Source: Stappia stellulata (GTDB lineage Bacteria > Pseudomonadota > Alphaproteobacteria > Rhizobiales > Stappiaceae). Taken from it: 64,000 bases of DNA. Of this stretch, positions 55,510 through 64,000 are shown piece after piece (the first letter of the stretch is position 1; the number at the start of each line of letters is the position of its first letter). The stretch spans positions 181,706-245,705 of the forward strand of contig NZ_JAIVMF010000005.1 in the NCBI RefSeq assembly GCF_020176715.1, given 5' to 3'. Both the position numbers and the translations under genes were made by a program. The notes under the pieces are model-generated. The model was not told the origin of the DNA. It was given only the letters and a program-made list of their open reading frames with translations, and did not search any database.

Positions 55510-56613
55510 ATGAAAGTCGGCGACCCGTCCTCGATCGCCTCCAGGATCGAGCAAGCATTTCAGTCCGCGAGCACGACCACCGGCGCCTCCTTCGAGTATC
55601 TGGTGAAGACGGCGCAGCGGGAATCGAATTTCGATGAGGATGCCAAGGCGCGGACCTCCAGCGCCTCCGGCCTGTTCCAGTTTATCGAAAGCACCTGGCT
55701 GGAAACGATGAAGCAGTCCGGCCACAAGCACAGGCTCGGCAAATATGCCGATCAGATCGAACGCTCGCCCGGCGGCCGCTACAAGGTCGCCGATCCGGCA
55801 ATGCGGCGCGAGATCCTGGCCCTGCGCGACAATGCGGAAATCGCCTCGATGATGGCGGGCGAGCTGACCCAGAAGAATGCCGACTATCTGACGCGCAAGC
55901 TCGGCCGGCAGCCGAACGAGGGCGAACTCTATATTGCGCATTTCCTCGGGGCGGGCGGGGCCAACAAGCTGATTCGTCTTGCGGAAACGCAGCCGACGCT
56001 CGCCGCCGACAGGGTGTTTTCCAAACAGGCCCGCGCCAACAAGCCGATCTTCTACGACAAGGGCGGCGCACGCACGGTCGCCGAGGTCTACGCCAATCTG
56101 GTGGCCAAGCATGGCGGTCCGACGCCGACCATCCCCGGTCTCGGAACGACGATGGTCGCAGTCTTGCCGAATGCCAAGCCGCAACTGGCCGGCAACCCGG
56201 TGACCCTCGCCGCCGTGGATGGCGCAACGACGGCCACTCCCTTGCCCGGCGGCGAGCTGACGATCGGAGACCCGACGAGCCGTGTCCTCACCGCCTGGTC
56301 GGCGACCAACGACATTTCCTCTCCGTTCCATGCGCTGTTCCGCAATGGGGTGGAGGCGAAACGCGCCTCTTTCGACAACACCTTCCTGTCGGCCTTTGCC
56401 GCACAGGAGGTGGGCCAGCAGGAGGCCGTGCAACGCGCCGCCGCGCGCCAGACGTCCGGCGAGGATGCCTACAGCCAGCGTCGCTCCCGGGTTCTCGCGC
56501 AGCTCGAGACGACGGCCACGGCTTCGCTGGAGCTGGGCAAGCCCATGGATCTCACCGGCTTTCTCAACTACCGGCCGAGCTTCGCCCAGAAGGAACTCCT
56601 GCCGCCGGTCTGA
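55510..56613 (+). CDS. SLT-domain (lytic transglycosylase-like) protein
   Basis: The 367-residue protein has an N-terminal transglycosylase SLT domain (residues about 20-190). The catalytic Glu is Glu38 in TAQRESNFDEDAK, followed by SASGLFQFIESTWLE and GELYIAHFLGAGGANKLI. The C-terminal half is low in known motifs. No signal peptide is seen, so it may be exported by another route such as the flagellar apparatus. The start ATG at 55510 follows GGAG; GTG at 55501 is possible. The upstream TTAA array suggests CtrA control. Confidence 0.85.
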   Translation: MKVGDPSSIASRIEQAFQSASTTTGASFEYLVKTAQRESNFDEDAKARTSSASGLFQFIESTWLETMKQSGHKHRLGKYADQIERSPGGRYKVADPAMRREILALRDNAEIASMMAGELTQKNADYLTRKLGRQPNEGELYIAHFLGAGGANKLIRLAETQPTLAADRVFSKQARANKPIFYDKGGARTVAEVYANLVAKHGGPTPTIPGLGTTMVAVLPNAKPQLAGNPVTLAAVDGATTATPLPGGELTIGDPTSRVLTAWSATNDISSPFHALFRNGVEAKRASFDNTFLSAFAAQEVGQQEAVQRAAARQTSGEDAYSQRRSRVLAQLETTATASLELGKPMDLTGFLNYRPSFAQKELLPPV

Positions 56614-56671
56614 CGGACTGGCCTTGCGAGAGGGTTTCGGCACGCGGTGCCATGCGCCGCGTTTTCAGGAT

Positions 56672-56825
56672 GATGACAAAGCCTCGAGTGGCGTCCTCCC
56701 GGACGCAGCGAGAGCTGCGATCCGGGATCGGTGAGGCAGGGACCCGGCCGCTGGCAACTCCTAAAAACGGATAGGTTTTTGGCTCTCCGATACCGGGTCG
56801 CGCTTCCGCTTGCCCGGTATGACGC
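56672..56825 (-). repeat. Dispersed intergenic repeat, copy 3 (inverted)
   Basis: Read on the minus strand this copy gives CATACCGGGCAAGCGGAAGC, GCGACCCGGTATCGGAGAGCC, a variable middle with GGAGTTGCC, then GCCTCACCGATCCCGGATCG, CAGCTCTCGCTGCGTCCGG, GGACGCC and CGAGGCTTT. It is close to copy 2 at both ends. It lies in the 391-bp gap between the transglycosylase-domain and DUF2336 genes, where nothing else is recognised. Confidence 0.88.
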
Positions 56826-57004
56826 CTGGAGCAACTCCACCTTTGTCAGCAGCCTGCGCGGCGCCTTGCGCCGCTTGTTTTCGTTTGGCCCACCGGAGAG
56901 CCCTTGCCGGCAAAGGTGCGATCATGGTGAACGAAGCCTTAAAGGTTTATCGCGCAAACTGCTGATCCTGATGAGTTTGCAGCCGCCTTTGGGGATGCCG
57001 CACG

Positions 57005-58156
57005 ATGATCGTTCAACAGTTTCTGCGATGGATGACCGACGCGCCGACGGAGCGCCGCGCGGATGCGACCAGCGCGCTGGCGCGGGCCTATCTTTATTCG
57101 GACCTGTCGGACGATGACCGGGACGCGGCCGAAGCGGCGATGATGATCCTGCTCGACGACCCGAGCCCGACCGTGCGCCGGGCGTTGGCCGAGGCGCTGG
57201 CGCGCAGCCCCGATGCCCCGCGCGAGGTGATTCTGGCGCTCGTTTCGGATCTTCCGCAGATTGCGGAGCCGGTCCTGACATATTCCCCCGTGCTGCTGGA
57301 CGCGGAACTTGTCGACGCCGTTGCCGGCTTTGCGGATCCGTTGCCGGCTGCGGTCGCCCGCCGGTACGATATTTCGGTATCGGTGGCGGCTGCGATCGCC
57401 GAGGTCGGCTCGCTGTCCGCCTGTCTGGCCCTTGCCGAAAATCACGAGGCGGAGATCCCGAAATTCAGCCAGGCCCGCATGGTCGAGCGCCATGGCGACA
57501 CCCCTGAATTCCGTGAGGCGCTGATGCGCCGCGGCGACACGCCGATCGAGATCCGCCAGATGCTGTTGAAGCAGGTCGGGGATCTGTTGAGCGATCACCC
57601 GCTCGTGCGCCTCGGCTTGCGCGAGGAGCGCGCGCGCTCCGTCGTACTCGAGGCCCGCGAACGGGCGACCGTCTCGCTTGCCAATACGGCCGACGTCGGC
57701 GAGACGCAGGCGCTTGTCGAACATCTGCTGACCAGCGGCCAGTTGACGGCCGGCCTGCTGCTTCGCGCCGTTTGCACCGGCAATACCGGCCTGTTCGAGG
57801 CCGGGCTGGCGCGCCTCTCCGGGCTTGGTCTCGGCCGGGTCGCCTCGGTGGTGCAGGGCGGTCGCATGCTGGCGCTGCGGGCGCTGCTGTCGCGGGCCGA
57901 ACTTCCCGCGCGCACCCATCCGCTGTTTTGCGTTGCCGTCACGGTGTGGCGGGAGATCTCGCGCGAGGCCGGTCATGCGGTGAGCTGCGGCGGCAATGTG
58001 GTGCTGGCGCGTCGGGTGGTGGGGCTGGTGCTCGACCGCTATCAGGGCACCGACGGCGTCGAAGCCGATGATCTGGTGGTGATGCTGCGCAGGTTCTCGG
58101 CCGAAATCGCCCGCGAATCGGCGCGGGCCTATATGGAACGCACGCTGGCGGCCTGA
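57005..58156 (+). CDS. DUF2336 family protein
   Basis: The 383-residue, mostly helical protein matches DUF2336, an alphaproteobacterial family of HEAT-like repeats: LLDDPSPTVRRALAEALARSPDAPREVILALVSDLPQIAEPVLTYSP is near residue 50. No enzyme motif is present. It probably acts as a protein-interaction scaffold, perhaps in signalling, since the convergent neighbours are an Hpt protein and a receiver protein. Gap to the Hpt gene stop is 12 bp. Confidence 0.88.
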   Translation: MIVQQFLRWMTDAPTERRADATSALARAYLYSDLSDDDRDAAEAAMMILLDDPSPTVRRALAEALARSPDAPREVILALVSDLPQIAEPVLTYSPVLLDAELVDAVAGFADPLPAAVARRYDISVSVAAAIAEVGSLSACLALAENHEAEIPKFSQARMVERHGDTPEFREALMRRGDTPIEIRQMLLKQVGDLLSDHPLVRLGLREERARSVVLEARERATVSLANTADVGETQALVEHLLTSGQLTAGLLLRAVCTGNTGLFEAGLARLSGLGLGRVASVVQGGRMLALRALLSRAELPARTHPLFCVAVTVWREISREAGHAVSCGGNVVLARRVVGLVLDRYQGTDGVEADDLVVMLRRFSAEIARESARAYMERTLAA

Positions 58157-58168
58157 CGCGGTCGCCGC

Positions 58169-58702
58169 TCAGGTCTGGCCCTGATCGGCCGGCGGCGCGG
58201 TGCGCGCGACGAAATCCTCCGTCACCTCGGTGAGACGGTCGACCAGCGCGCGGGCGGTCGGGTTTTCTTCCTTCTGCGCGGTTTCCGCGACCATGGCGCG
58301 CACGGCATCGACATGCTGTGCCACCAGTTTCGCCGGCAGGCTTTCCGTCGGAACATGTTCGATCAGGTGACACAGGCTGCCGGCGACCGCCCCGACCAGC
58401 GGATAGCCGAGCGTGCTCGCCTGGCCCTTGATGTCATGGGCGGCACGAAACAGGGTTGCGCCGTTTTCCTCGGTCATGCCGTTGGCCTGGATCTCGGCCC
58501 AGGCCGCGCCGAGGGTGGCAGCCTCATTGGCCATCCAGCTGTCGAAATCCGCCGAGAGCCGCTCAAGGGCGGCTTCCGCCGACTTCACAGGGTCGAACCG
58601 CGCGGCCTCGCGCTCGCTCATCACCCGCACCTTCGACCGCAGGTCGCGCGGCGGCTTCACCACTTCATAGCCGTCATTTGACTTGGTCGGATCGCTGGCC
58701 AT
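58169..58702 (-). CDS. Hpt domain phosphotransfer protein
   Basis: The 177-residue protein has a four-helix Hpt domain with phospho-accepting His89 in RAAHDIKGQASTLG. Residues 1-50 are a charged, probably disordered N-terminal tail; the C terminus is also helical. It should relay phosphate between histidine kinases and receivers. The gene for a receiver-domain protein lies 98 bp upstream on the same strand, an obvious partner candidate. No histidine kinase is encoded in the window. Confidence 0.9.
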   Translation of the reverse strand: MASDPTKSNDGYEVVKPPRDLRSKVRVMSEREAARFDPVKSAEAALERLSADFDSWMANEAATLGAAWAEIQANGMTEENGATLFRAAHDIKGQASTLGYPLVGAVAGSLCHLIEHVPTESLPAKLVAQHVDAVRAMVAETAQKEENPTARALVDRLTEVTEDFVARTAPPADQGQT

Positions 58703-58799
58703 TGTCCTGTTCCTTGAGCGCGGGGCCGGTTCGCAACTGTGCGCAGCGCCTGTTCGGCATGGGTCATGCGCAAACCACGGCGCTATCCTTTGGGGCTCG

Positions 58800-59378
58800 T
58801 CACGATATCATCGAGTCGCGCGTGTTTGTCTCAGAGTGACTTTGGTCGACTTCCCCCGGGCCGTCCAGAGTATATCCGTCGTCTCGCCTTACGCCGCGGC
58901 GTTCTGCCCCGAGGAAGGTCGGGCTCTGGAAGCGGCGACGGTCCGGCCCGAAATAGCCTTTCGTGCGCACGAAATCCCGCTGGTTGAGCACGCAATTGGC
59001 GATTCGCAGATAGAGGCCGCGTGCGGAGACGGGTTTGCACATTACCTCCGTCACGCCGCAGTCGCGGGCCGCGATCACCCGCTGCCTTTGCGTGTGGGCG
59101 GTGACGGCGATGATCGGCACGTAGCAGTTCGGTTCCGGCGAGCGGCGCACGATGCGCGTCAGATCCGCGCCGTCGAGGATCGGCATCATCCAGTCCACCA
59201 GGAGCAGGTCCGGGTCGCGCGAGCCGATCATTTCCAGCGCGCTGGCGCCGTCCTCCGCCTCGAAGATCCGCCGGATGCCATAGCCGGTCAGCAGCATGCG
59301 CAAGATGCTGCGCATGTGGGGATTGTCCTCCGCCACAAGAACGCGAAGGCTGCTCAGATCGAGGTGCGGAATGGCCAT
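58800..59378 (-). CDS. Single-domain response regulator with basic C-terminal tail
   Basis: The 192-residue protein has a receiver domain (residues about 10-128): acidic pocket in VAEDN, phospho-acceptor Asp62 in LLVDWMMP, Thr/Ser switch in AVTAH and Lys in VMCKP. The tail of about 60 residues carries GYFGPDRRRF and LGAERRG, short Arg-rich motifs instead of an output domain. It may act on a partner protein or as a phosphate sink. The ATG at 59378 lacks a strong ribosome-binding site. The downstream Hpt gene is a probable partner. Confidence 0.87.
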   Translation of the reverse strand: MAIPHLDLSSLRVLVAEDNPHMRSILRMLLTGYGIRRIFEAEDGASALEMIGSRDPDLLLVDWMMPILDGADLTRIVRRSPEPNCYVPIIAVTAHTQRQRVIAARDCGVTEVMCKPVSARGLYLRIANCVLNQRDFVRTKGYFGPDRRRFQSPTFLGAERRGVRRDDGYTLDGPGEVDQSHSETNTRDSMIS

Positions 59379-59551
59379 GGATGCACGACGCAGAGAGGCC
59401 CGAACGTGGGGACGCCGTAACGGCAGGAGCGCCAGATCGGGCAGGCCCGGCAACCCAAACCCATCGTGATCGCGAAACCTTGCGAAAGTGTGCAAGCTCG
59501 CGCGCCAGACCCGGCGGGGCGATGCGGGACGCGGTCCGGGCCCTGCCGACG

Positions 59552-60334
59552 TCAGTAGCGGAACATCTCGGAGAGGATCCGCTCGTCCCAATTGTGGTCG
59601 GCATCGAAGAGCGCGAGCGAGCTCGAGTTTTTTTCCTCGCGCACCCGGACTTCCGTCACGTTGCGGATTTCGGTGTAGTCGGCAGCCGCTGAGACCGGGC
59701 GCTTGGCGGTTTCCAGCACGGTGATGCGAACGCTGACGCTGTTGGGCAGCAGCGCGCCGCGCCAGCGGCGCGGCCGGAAGGCGCTGATCGGGGTCAGCGC
59801 CAGCAGCTGGGTGTCGATCGGCAGGATCGGCCCGTGGGCGGAGAGATTGTAGGCCGTGCTGCCGGCCGGGGTGGCGATGAGAACGCCGTCGCACACCAGC
59901 TCTTCCATGCGCACGCGCTCGTCCACCGAGATTCGGAGCTTGGCCGCCTGATGGGTCTGGCGCAGCAGCGACACCTCGTTGATGGCAAGCGCGGAATGGA
60001 TATGCCCGAGCGCGTCGGTCGCCTCCATCACCAGCGGGTGGATCCGGCTGACGACGGCCTTGCGAATGCGCTCCAGCAGGTTTTCCTCGCCGAATTCGTT
60101 CATCAGGAAGCCGACCGAGCCGCGGTTGAGGCCGTAGATCGGCTTGCCGGTGTTCATGAAGCGATGGAGCGTCTGCAGCATCAGCCCGTCGCCGCCGAGC
60201 GCGACGATCACGTCGGCCTTCTTCGGGTCATGCGCGCCATAGCGGCGTTCGAGCGCCTGACGGGCGTCTTCCGCCTCGCCGGTCTCGCTTGAGATGAACG
60301 CCAGTTTCTCGATAGGGTGCATCGGCTGATCCAT
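59552..60334 (-). CDS. nadK: NAD kinase
   Basis: The 260-residue enzyme phosphorylates NAD to NADP. The GGDG motif is at residues 47-50 ([12 protein letters not shown]), followed by the NE/D-type motif ALNEVSL-like [17 protein letters not shown] and the glycine-rich [25 protein letters not shown] at 60334 or, four codons in, 60322 may be the start; neither has a strong site. It is divergent from cutA, with only 47 bp between the two starts. Confidence 0.95.
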   Translation of the reverse strand: MDQPMHPIEKLAFISSETGEAEDARQALERRYGAHDPKKADVIVALGGDGLMLQTLHRFMNTGKPIYGLNRGSVGFLMNEFGEENLLERIRKAVVSRIHPLVMEATDALGHIHSALAINEVSLLRQTHQAAKLRISVDERVRMEELVCDGVLIATPAGSTAYNLSAHGPILPIDTQLLALTPISAFRPRRWRGALLPNSVSVRITVLETAKRPVSAAADYTEIRNVTEVRVREEKNSSSLALFDADHNWDERILSEMFRY

Positions 60335-60381
60335 GACACCGATCTAGCATGCGAAACCCGGAATTGGGAGTTGATCTTGCG

Positions 60382-60732
60382 ATGCAGAGTTGCTCCGACA
60401 TCCGACTGATCTATTCCACGTTTCCCGACAGCGCGAGCGCGACGGCGGCGGCCCGCGAGATCGTCGGCGCCGGCCTTGCCGCCTGCGTGAACATGTGGCC
60501 TGGCATGCGGTCGCTCTATTGCTGGGAAGGCAAGGTGGAAGAGGGCGAGGAAGTCGTTTTTCTCGCCAAGACGACCGAGGCCCGGGTCGAAGAGGCGATG
60601 GCAAGGATCGCCGCGTGTCACCCGTTCGACGAGCCGGCGGTGATCGTCGTCGACGTTGCCGCCGGGCGCGACAGTTTTCTCGACTGGATCCGCACGCAGA
60701 CCGGGCAGGGGGCTGTTCCGCCAGGTGGCTGA
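60382..60732 (+). CDS. cutA: Divalent cation tolerance protein CutA
   Basis: This 116-residue trimeric protein has LIYSTFPDSASATAAAREIVGAGLAACVNMWPGMRSLYCWEGKVEEGEEVVFLAKT and CHPFDEPAVIVVDV, the CutA core. Its role in metal tolerance is debated. ATG at 60382 is chosen because GGGAG precedes it by 10 bp; ATG at 60349 would overlap the nadK promoter area. The stop adjoins the stop of the convergent cytochrome gene with no base between. Confidence 0.92.
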   Translation: MQSCSDIRLIYSTFPDSASATAAAREIVGAGLAACVNMWPGMRSLYCWEGKVEEGEEVVFLAKTTEARVEEAMARIAACHPFDEPAVIVVDVAAGRDSFLDWIRTQTGQGAVPPGG

Positions 60733-61638
60733 TCACTCGCCGGGCGTCAGCGTCTTAAGATAGGCCGCGACGGCCTCACGGTCGGCGGCTGGCACCTTTG
60801 CCCAGTTCTCCTGAACGGAGGTCATGCTGCCACCGACGGAATCGTAATCCGGGGTGAAGCCGCTCTCCAGGTAGTAGGCGATGTCGGTGGCCGACCAGCC
60901 GGCGATCCCCGTCGGGGACTGGGTGATGTCGGGAATGACGCCGTCGCCGCCTTCCGGATCCGGGCCGCCGGCGAGCCACCTGGACATGTCGAGGCCGCCG
61001 AGCGCATCGCGCGGCGTGTGGCATTCGGCGCAATGGCCAGCGCCGGAGACGAGATAGGCGCCGCGTTTCACCGTGTCGTCGGCCGATTGCGGCGGCTGCG
61101 GGCGTTCGGCATCGAGATAGAGAAGCTTCCAGAAACCGAGCGCCGGTCGGAAGGCATAGGGAAGCGCCAGATCATGGCCCGCGACCGTGGTGTCGCTCGC
61201 CGGCAGCGTGTCGAGAAAGCCCTTCAGGTCGATGAGGTCCTCGGCCGTCATGTGCCGGTAAGAGGTATAGGGAAAGGCCGGATAGTAGTGACGCCCGTCC
61301 GGGCTCGTGCCCTCGACCATCGCGGTCAGGAACTCTTCCGTCGTCCAGCCGCCGATGCCGTGGTCTGCGGAGGAGGAGATATTGGGGACGTTGAAGGTGC
61401 CGAAGGGCGTCTTCAGGCCCAGTCCGCCGGACATGACGAGCTTGGCATCGCCGCTAGCCCCCGGCGCGGCATGGCAGGAGGCGCAGCCGCCGGCCCAGAA
61501 CACGGCCTCGCCGTTGGCGAGATCCGGCGCGCGCTCGGGAACGGCGGCGACGCGCTCCGGCCGGGTCGCGTAAAGCGCGCCTGCCGCCACCACGACAAGA
61601 ACACCGGCGAGGCGCAGGAGGGTTTTTCGGCGGACCAT
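60733..61638 (-). CDS. Diheme c-type cytochrome
   Basis: The 301-residue exported protein has an N-terminal signal anchor (residues 6-24) and two class I heme-c sites: Cys52/Cys55/His56 in CASCH and Cys203/Cys206/His207 in CAECH. The spacing of two about 100-residue domains resembles the cytochrome subunits of membrane alcohol, aldehyde or gluconate dehydrogenases and related fusions. No dehydrogenase gene is adjacent. The monoheme cytochrome gene lies 106 bp upstream on the same strand. Confidence 0.92.
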   Translation of the reverse strand: MVRRKTLLRLAGVLVVVAAGALYATRPERVAAVPERAPDLANGEAVFWAGGCASCHAAPGASGDAKLVMSGGLGLKTPFGTFNVPNISSSADHGIGGWTTEEFLTAMVEGTSPDGRHYYPAFPYTSYRHMTAEDLIDLKGFLDTLPASDTTVAGHDLALPYAFRPALGFWKLLYLDAERPQPPQSADDTVKRGAYLVSGAGHCAECHTPRDALGGLDMSRWLAGGPDPEGGDGVIPDITQSPTGIAGWSATDIAYYLESGFTPDYDSVGGSMTSVQENWAKVPAADREAVAAYLKTLTPGE

Positions 61639-61744
61639 CGGGCACTCCGGATGTCGGTTGGGATTTCGGCTGCGGACAGGCGGGGGCCGGCGGCTGAGCG
61701 GCCGGCGCCCCGGTCAGGTCTGGTAGGAGCGGGCGCGGCGGCGC

Positions 61745-62188
61745 TCAGTTCTTTTTGACGCGGTAGGTCTCGTGGCAGGCCTTGCAGTTCTGGGCAACCG
61801 AGCCGAAGGCGCCTTTCAGCTGTTCCAGTCCGCCACCGGCCGCCGGCAGCGCCGCAAGGGCCGCGTTCTGCATATCCATGGCGATCTTGTCGAAGCCGGC
61901 CTTGTCTTCCCAGATCTTCGGCGCGGCTTCGGTCTCGCCGGTCGTGCTGCCTTCCGGGAACATCGTGATGAAGCCGGAGGGTGTGGTGAAGAGGACGCGC
62001 ATCGACATTGCGGCCAGTTCGGCGTCGTATTCGGTCTCGCCCTTAAGCATCTTGCCCAGCGTACCGGTGGCGGCGCCCACCTGTTTCATCAGGTTCTGGC
62101 GGGTTTCCACGGGGTCCGCCATGGCAAGGTTGCTCGCCAGGAAAAGCGGTAGGGCGAACGCAAGTCCGCGCATGCAGGTCTTCAGCAT
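61745..62188 (-). CDS. Class II (cytochrome c'-type) cytochrome
   Basis: The 147-residue protein has a signal peptide (residues 1-24, ending LAMADP) and a four-helix cytochrome c'/c-556-like fold, with a single heme site near the C terminus: Cys135, Cys138 and His139 in CKACHETYR. It probably carries electrons in the periplasm or binds small gases. ATG at 62188 follows GGGAG. The diheme cytochrome gene is next downstream, so the two may be expressed together. Confidence 0.93.
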   Translation of the reverse strand: MLKTCMRGLAFALPLFLASNLAMADPVETRQNLMKQVGAATGTLGKMLKGETEYDAELAAMSMRVLFTTPSGFITMFPEGSTTGETEAAPKIWEDKAGFDKIAMDMQNAALAALPAAGGGLEQLKGAFGSVAQNCKACHETYRVKKN

Positions 62189-62372
62189 ATGAGATCTCCC
62201 TCGGTCGCGGCACGTAGGTGGCCACGCGAAACTGTCGGCGTTGATTGAGGCGCGCTCAAGCAGGAAGACTTCACGAAAGCGTGAGGGGTGGCGCAGCACC
62301 AGCAGCGCGTCAGGCACCGAAGCGACTGCGGAGCGCATCAAGACGTGTCTCCGGATCCGACAGAGAAGGGGG

Positions 62373-62448
<76 letters not shown>

Positions 62449-62565
62449 CAAGCGAGGCGCTTCTAGCACAGGATTTTCGCCTGTGCATCCCGTTTTGCGT
62501 CCATCGCCCGTTCCCGTATCCGGCATGGGGAAAGCCGGGCTGGGCGATGGACGCCGAATGCGATC

Positions 62566-63363
62566 CTACTGCGCGCGGCCCCGGCCTTCCAGGCTTTCGC
62601 GGATGATGTAAAGCGCCAGCACCGCGGCATTGGAGACATTCAGCGAGGCGATCTTGCCGGGCATGTCGAGGCGGGCGAGCGCGTCGCAGTTTTCCCGCAC
62701 GCCCTGACGCACGCCCTTGCCCTCGGAGCCGAGAACGAGAAGCACCCTGTCGCCGGTTGGCGTTTCCTCGAGCCGGGCCGGGCCTTCGCTGTCGAGCGCG
62801 ATGGCGCGAAAGCCGCTGTCGCGCATCTCGGTGACAAAGCGCGCCATATTCTTCACGCGGACGTGGCGAATCATGTCGAGCGCGCCGGACGCGGACTTGG
62901 CAAGCACGGGACCTTCCTCCGGCGCGTGCCGTTCGGTGGTCACCACCGCATCGGCGCCAAGCGCCACGGCGGAGCGCAGGATCGCGCCGACATTATGCGG
63001 ATCGGTCACCTGGTCGAGCGCCAGCACGAGGCGGGCGCGGCCAAGATCGCGCACGCCGAATGCGGGCAGGGGCTCGGCTTCCAGAACGGCGCCCTGGTGA
63101 ACGGCATCGCGGCCGACCATCTGGTCGAGTTTCTTCGGCGAGGTCGTCTCGACGGGAACGTCGATGGTGATGTCGCGCTCGGTGAGGCGTCGCAGCGCGT
63201 TCTCGGTGGCATAGAGCTTGAGCCGCCGCCGCTCGGGGTTGGCGAAGGCGGCCTCGATCGTGTGAAGACCGTAAAGCCGCAGCGGCCCCTCGGGTGCCGC
63301 ACCGCCCGGCTGCCTGGCCCGGCGGTGACGTCCTGGGGAAAAGGATTTGGGTGCGCGTGTCAT
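62566..63363 (-). CDS. rlmB: 23S rRNA (guanosine-2'-O)-methyltransferase RlmB-like (SpoU family)
   Basis: The 265-residue SPOUT enzyme has an N-terminal substrate-binding domain (LYGLHTIEAAFANPERR) and a knotted catalytic domain with motif 1 ALDQVTDPHNVGAILRSAVALGADAVV, motif 2 LVLGSEGKGVRQGVRENCD and motif 3 IASLNVSNAAVLALY. It likely methylates G2251 of 23S rRNA. ATG at 63363 is preferred over an upstream extension; its ribosome-binding site is weak. The tRNA-Thr gene is just downstream on the same strand. Confidence 0.92.
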   Translation of the reverse strand: MTRAPKSFSPGRHRRARQPGGAAPEGPLRLYGLHTIEAAFANPERRRLKLYATENALRRLTERDITIDVPVETTSPKKLDQMVGRDAVHQGAVLEAEPLPAFGVRDLGRARLVLALDQVTDPHNVGAILRSAVALGADAVVTTERHAPEEGPVLAKSASGALDMIRHVRVKNMARFVTEMRDSGFRAIALDSEGPARLEETPTGDRVLLVLGSEGKGVRQGVRENCDALARLDMPGKIASLNVSNAAVLALYIIRESLEGRGRAQ

Positions 63364-63573
63364 CGCATCAGCGCTTATAGCGGGCGCGTGCGGGCGGCAA
63401 GAGGAAAGCGCCTGGGGACGGGGCGGTGATTTTGTGGCGATGACCGTCAAATGGGCGTTGACACCCCCCACCCCGTTCTGCATAACACGCGCCACGGGAG
63501 CGGCCTCGCGATTGTTTCGCAGGGCGTTTTCGTGAAGCCATCCAAGGCGCTTCGGCGACGGGGAAGGTGAAAC

Positions 63574-63659
63574 GGAGGAGTGCCCGAGTGGTTAAAGGGG
63601 ACGGACTGTAAATCCGTTGGCTTAGCCTACGTTGGTTCAAATCCAACCTCCTCCACCAT
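63574..63659 (+). tRNA. tRNA-Tyr (anticodon GTA)
   Basis: GGAGGAG and CTCCTCC form the acceptor stem, with encoded CCA. The anticodon loop CTGTAAA between ACGGA and TCCGT gives GTA. The long variable arm is typical of bacterial tRNA-Tyr; 86 nt. Confidence 0.97.
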
Positions 63660-63672
63660 CCCCCGGCCGGCG

Positions 63673-63746
63673 GCGGGTGTAGCTCAATGGTAGAGCAGCA
63701 GCCTTCCAAGCTGACGACGAGGGTTCGATTCCCTTCACCCGCTCCA
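63673..63746 (+). tRNA. tRNA-Gly (anticodon TCC)
   Basis: GCGGGTG and CACCCGC form the acceptor stem, with encoded CCA after discriminator T. The loop CTTCCAA between CAGC and GCTG gives anticodon TCC; 74 nt. It is 13 bp after tRNA-Tyr and 138 bp before tuf. Confidence 0.96.
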
Positions 63747-63857
63747 CTTCAGAGCGCCCGGCCGAAAGGCCCGGACGGCGGCACGGAAAACGTTTTCCCG
63801 CTCCGAGTATCCGCCGCCGCGTGGCGGTCGGCTCTTCACCGTGTTTGATGAACTTAA

Positions 63858-64000
<143 letters not shown>

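Overview
The window is a 64 kb piece of a GC-rich chromosome, coding-dense on both strands. Gene content points to an alphaproteobacterium of the order Hyphomicrobiales (Rhizobiales): DUF2336 and DUF3126 proteins, a LapG-like transglutaminase-type cysteine protease, the NDUFS6-like zinc-finger protein, PAS_5 and tandem PilZ proteins, a fused indolepyruvate ferredoxin oxidoreductase, and TTAA-N7-TTAA sites of the CtrA type. Base composition and gene mix would fit a marine Stappia/Roseibium-like lineage, but this is inference. No plasmid, phage or insertion-sequence genes are visible. Most of it is core housekeeping DNA.

Layout. 1-12 kb: the end of the indolepyruvate oxidoreductase gene, a P1-family peptidase and flavin reductase, an L,D-transpeptidase, a split YeeE/YedE sulfur-transport pair behind an AT-rich palindromic operator, an LrgA/LrgB pair, a MoxR ATPase with a CoxE-like VWA partner, a TrmN6-like methyltransferase, and a polyprenyl diphosphate synthase. 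12-26 kb: purU, ispE with a secreted TPR protein, ppdK translationally coupled to meaB, a GT32-type glycosyltransferase, a membrane GGDEF-EAL protein, a tightly overlapped glutathione peroxidase/DCC/DUF2256 operon, radC and map. 26-40 kb: tRNA-Leu, trkH, sfsA, a second L,D-transpeptidase, gpt, a CinA-like protein, an FAD monooxygenase, the zinc-finger protein, two coupled alpha/beta hydrolases, an enoyl-CoA hydratase homologue, cysE with DUF3126, and a gamma carbonic anhydrase. 39-46 kb: LapG-like protease, PilZ, PAS, rhomboid and CBS proteins, hisI, folE, an IscU-like scaffold and yidD. 46-64 kb: a GNAT/C39-peptidase fusion with a RimK-like ATP-grasp ligase, thrS, a repeat-containing secreted protein, a nitroreductase/flavin reductase pair, a CoA-ester lyase with MaoC dehydratase, a transglycosylase-domain protein, a DUF2336/Hpt/receiver cluster, nadK, cutA, two c-type cytochromes, rlmB, and a tRNA-Tyr/tRNA-Gly/tuf cluster cut by the window end.

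Most interesting points. The two-gene unit at 46.4-49.0 kb joins an acetyltransferase, a papain-like peptidase with an apparently complete Cys-His-Asp triad, and an ATP-grasp amide ligase; it looks like a peptide-modification or peptide-synthesis system of unknown product. A dispersed intergenic repeat of about 140-165 bp occurs three times within 13 kb (two direct copies, one inverted). Three full CtrA-type boxes mark probable cell-cycle-regulated promoters. An AT-rich block of about 100 bp lies upstream of the LapG-like protease. An intrinsic terminator without an upstream same-strand gene at 42.2 kb suggests an unannotated small RNA. The enoyl-CoA hydratase homologue lacks both classical catalytic glutamates.
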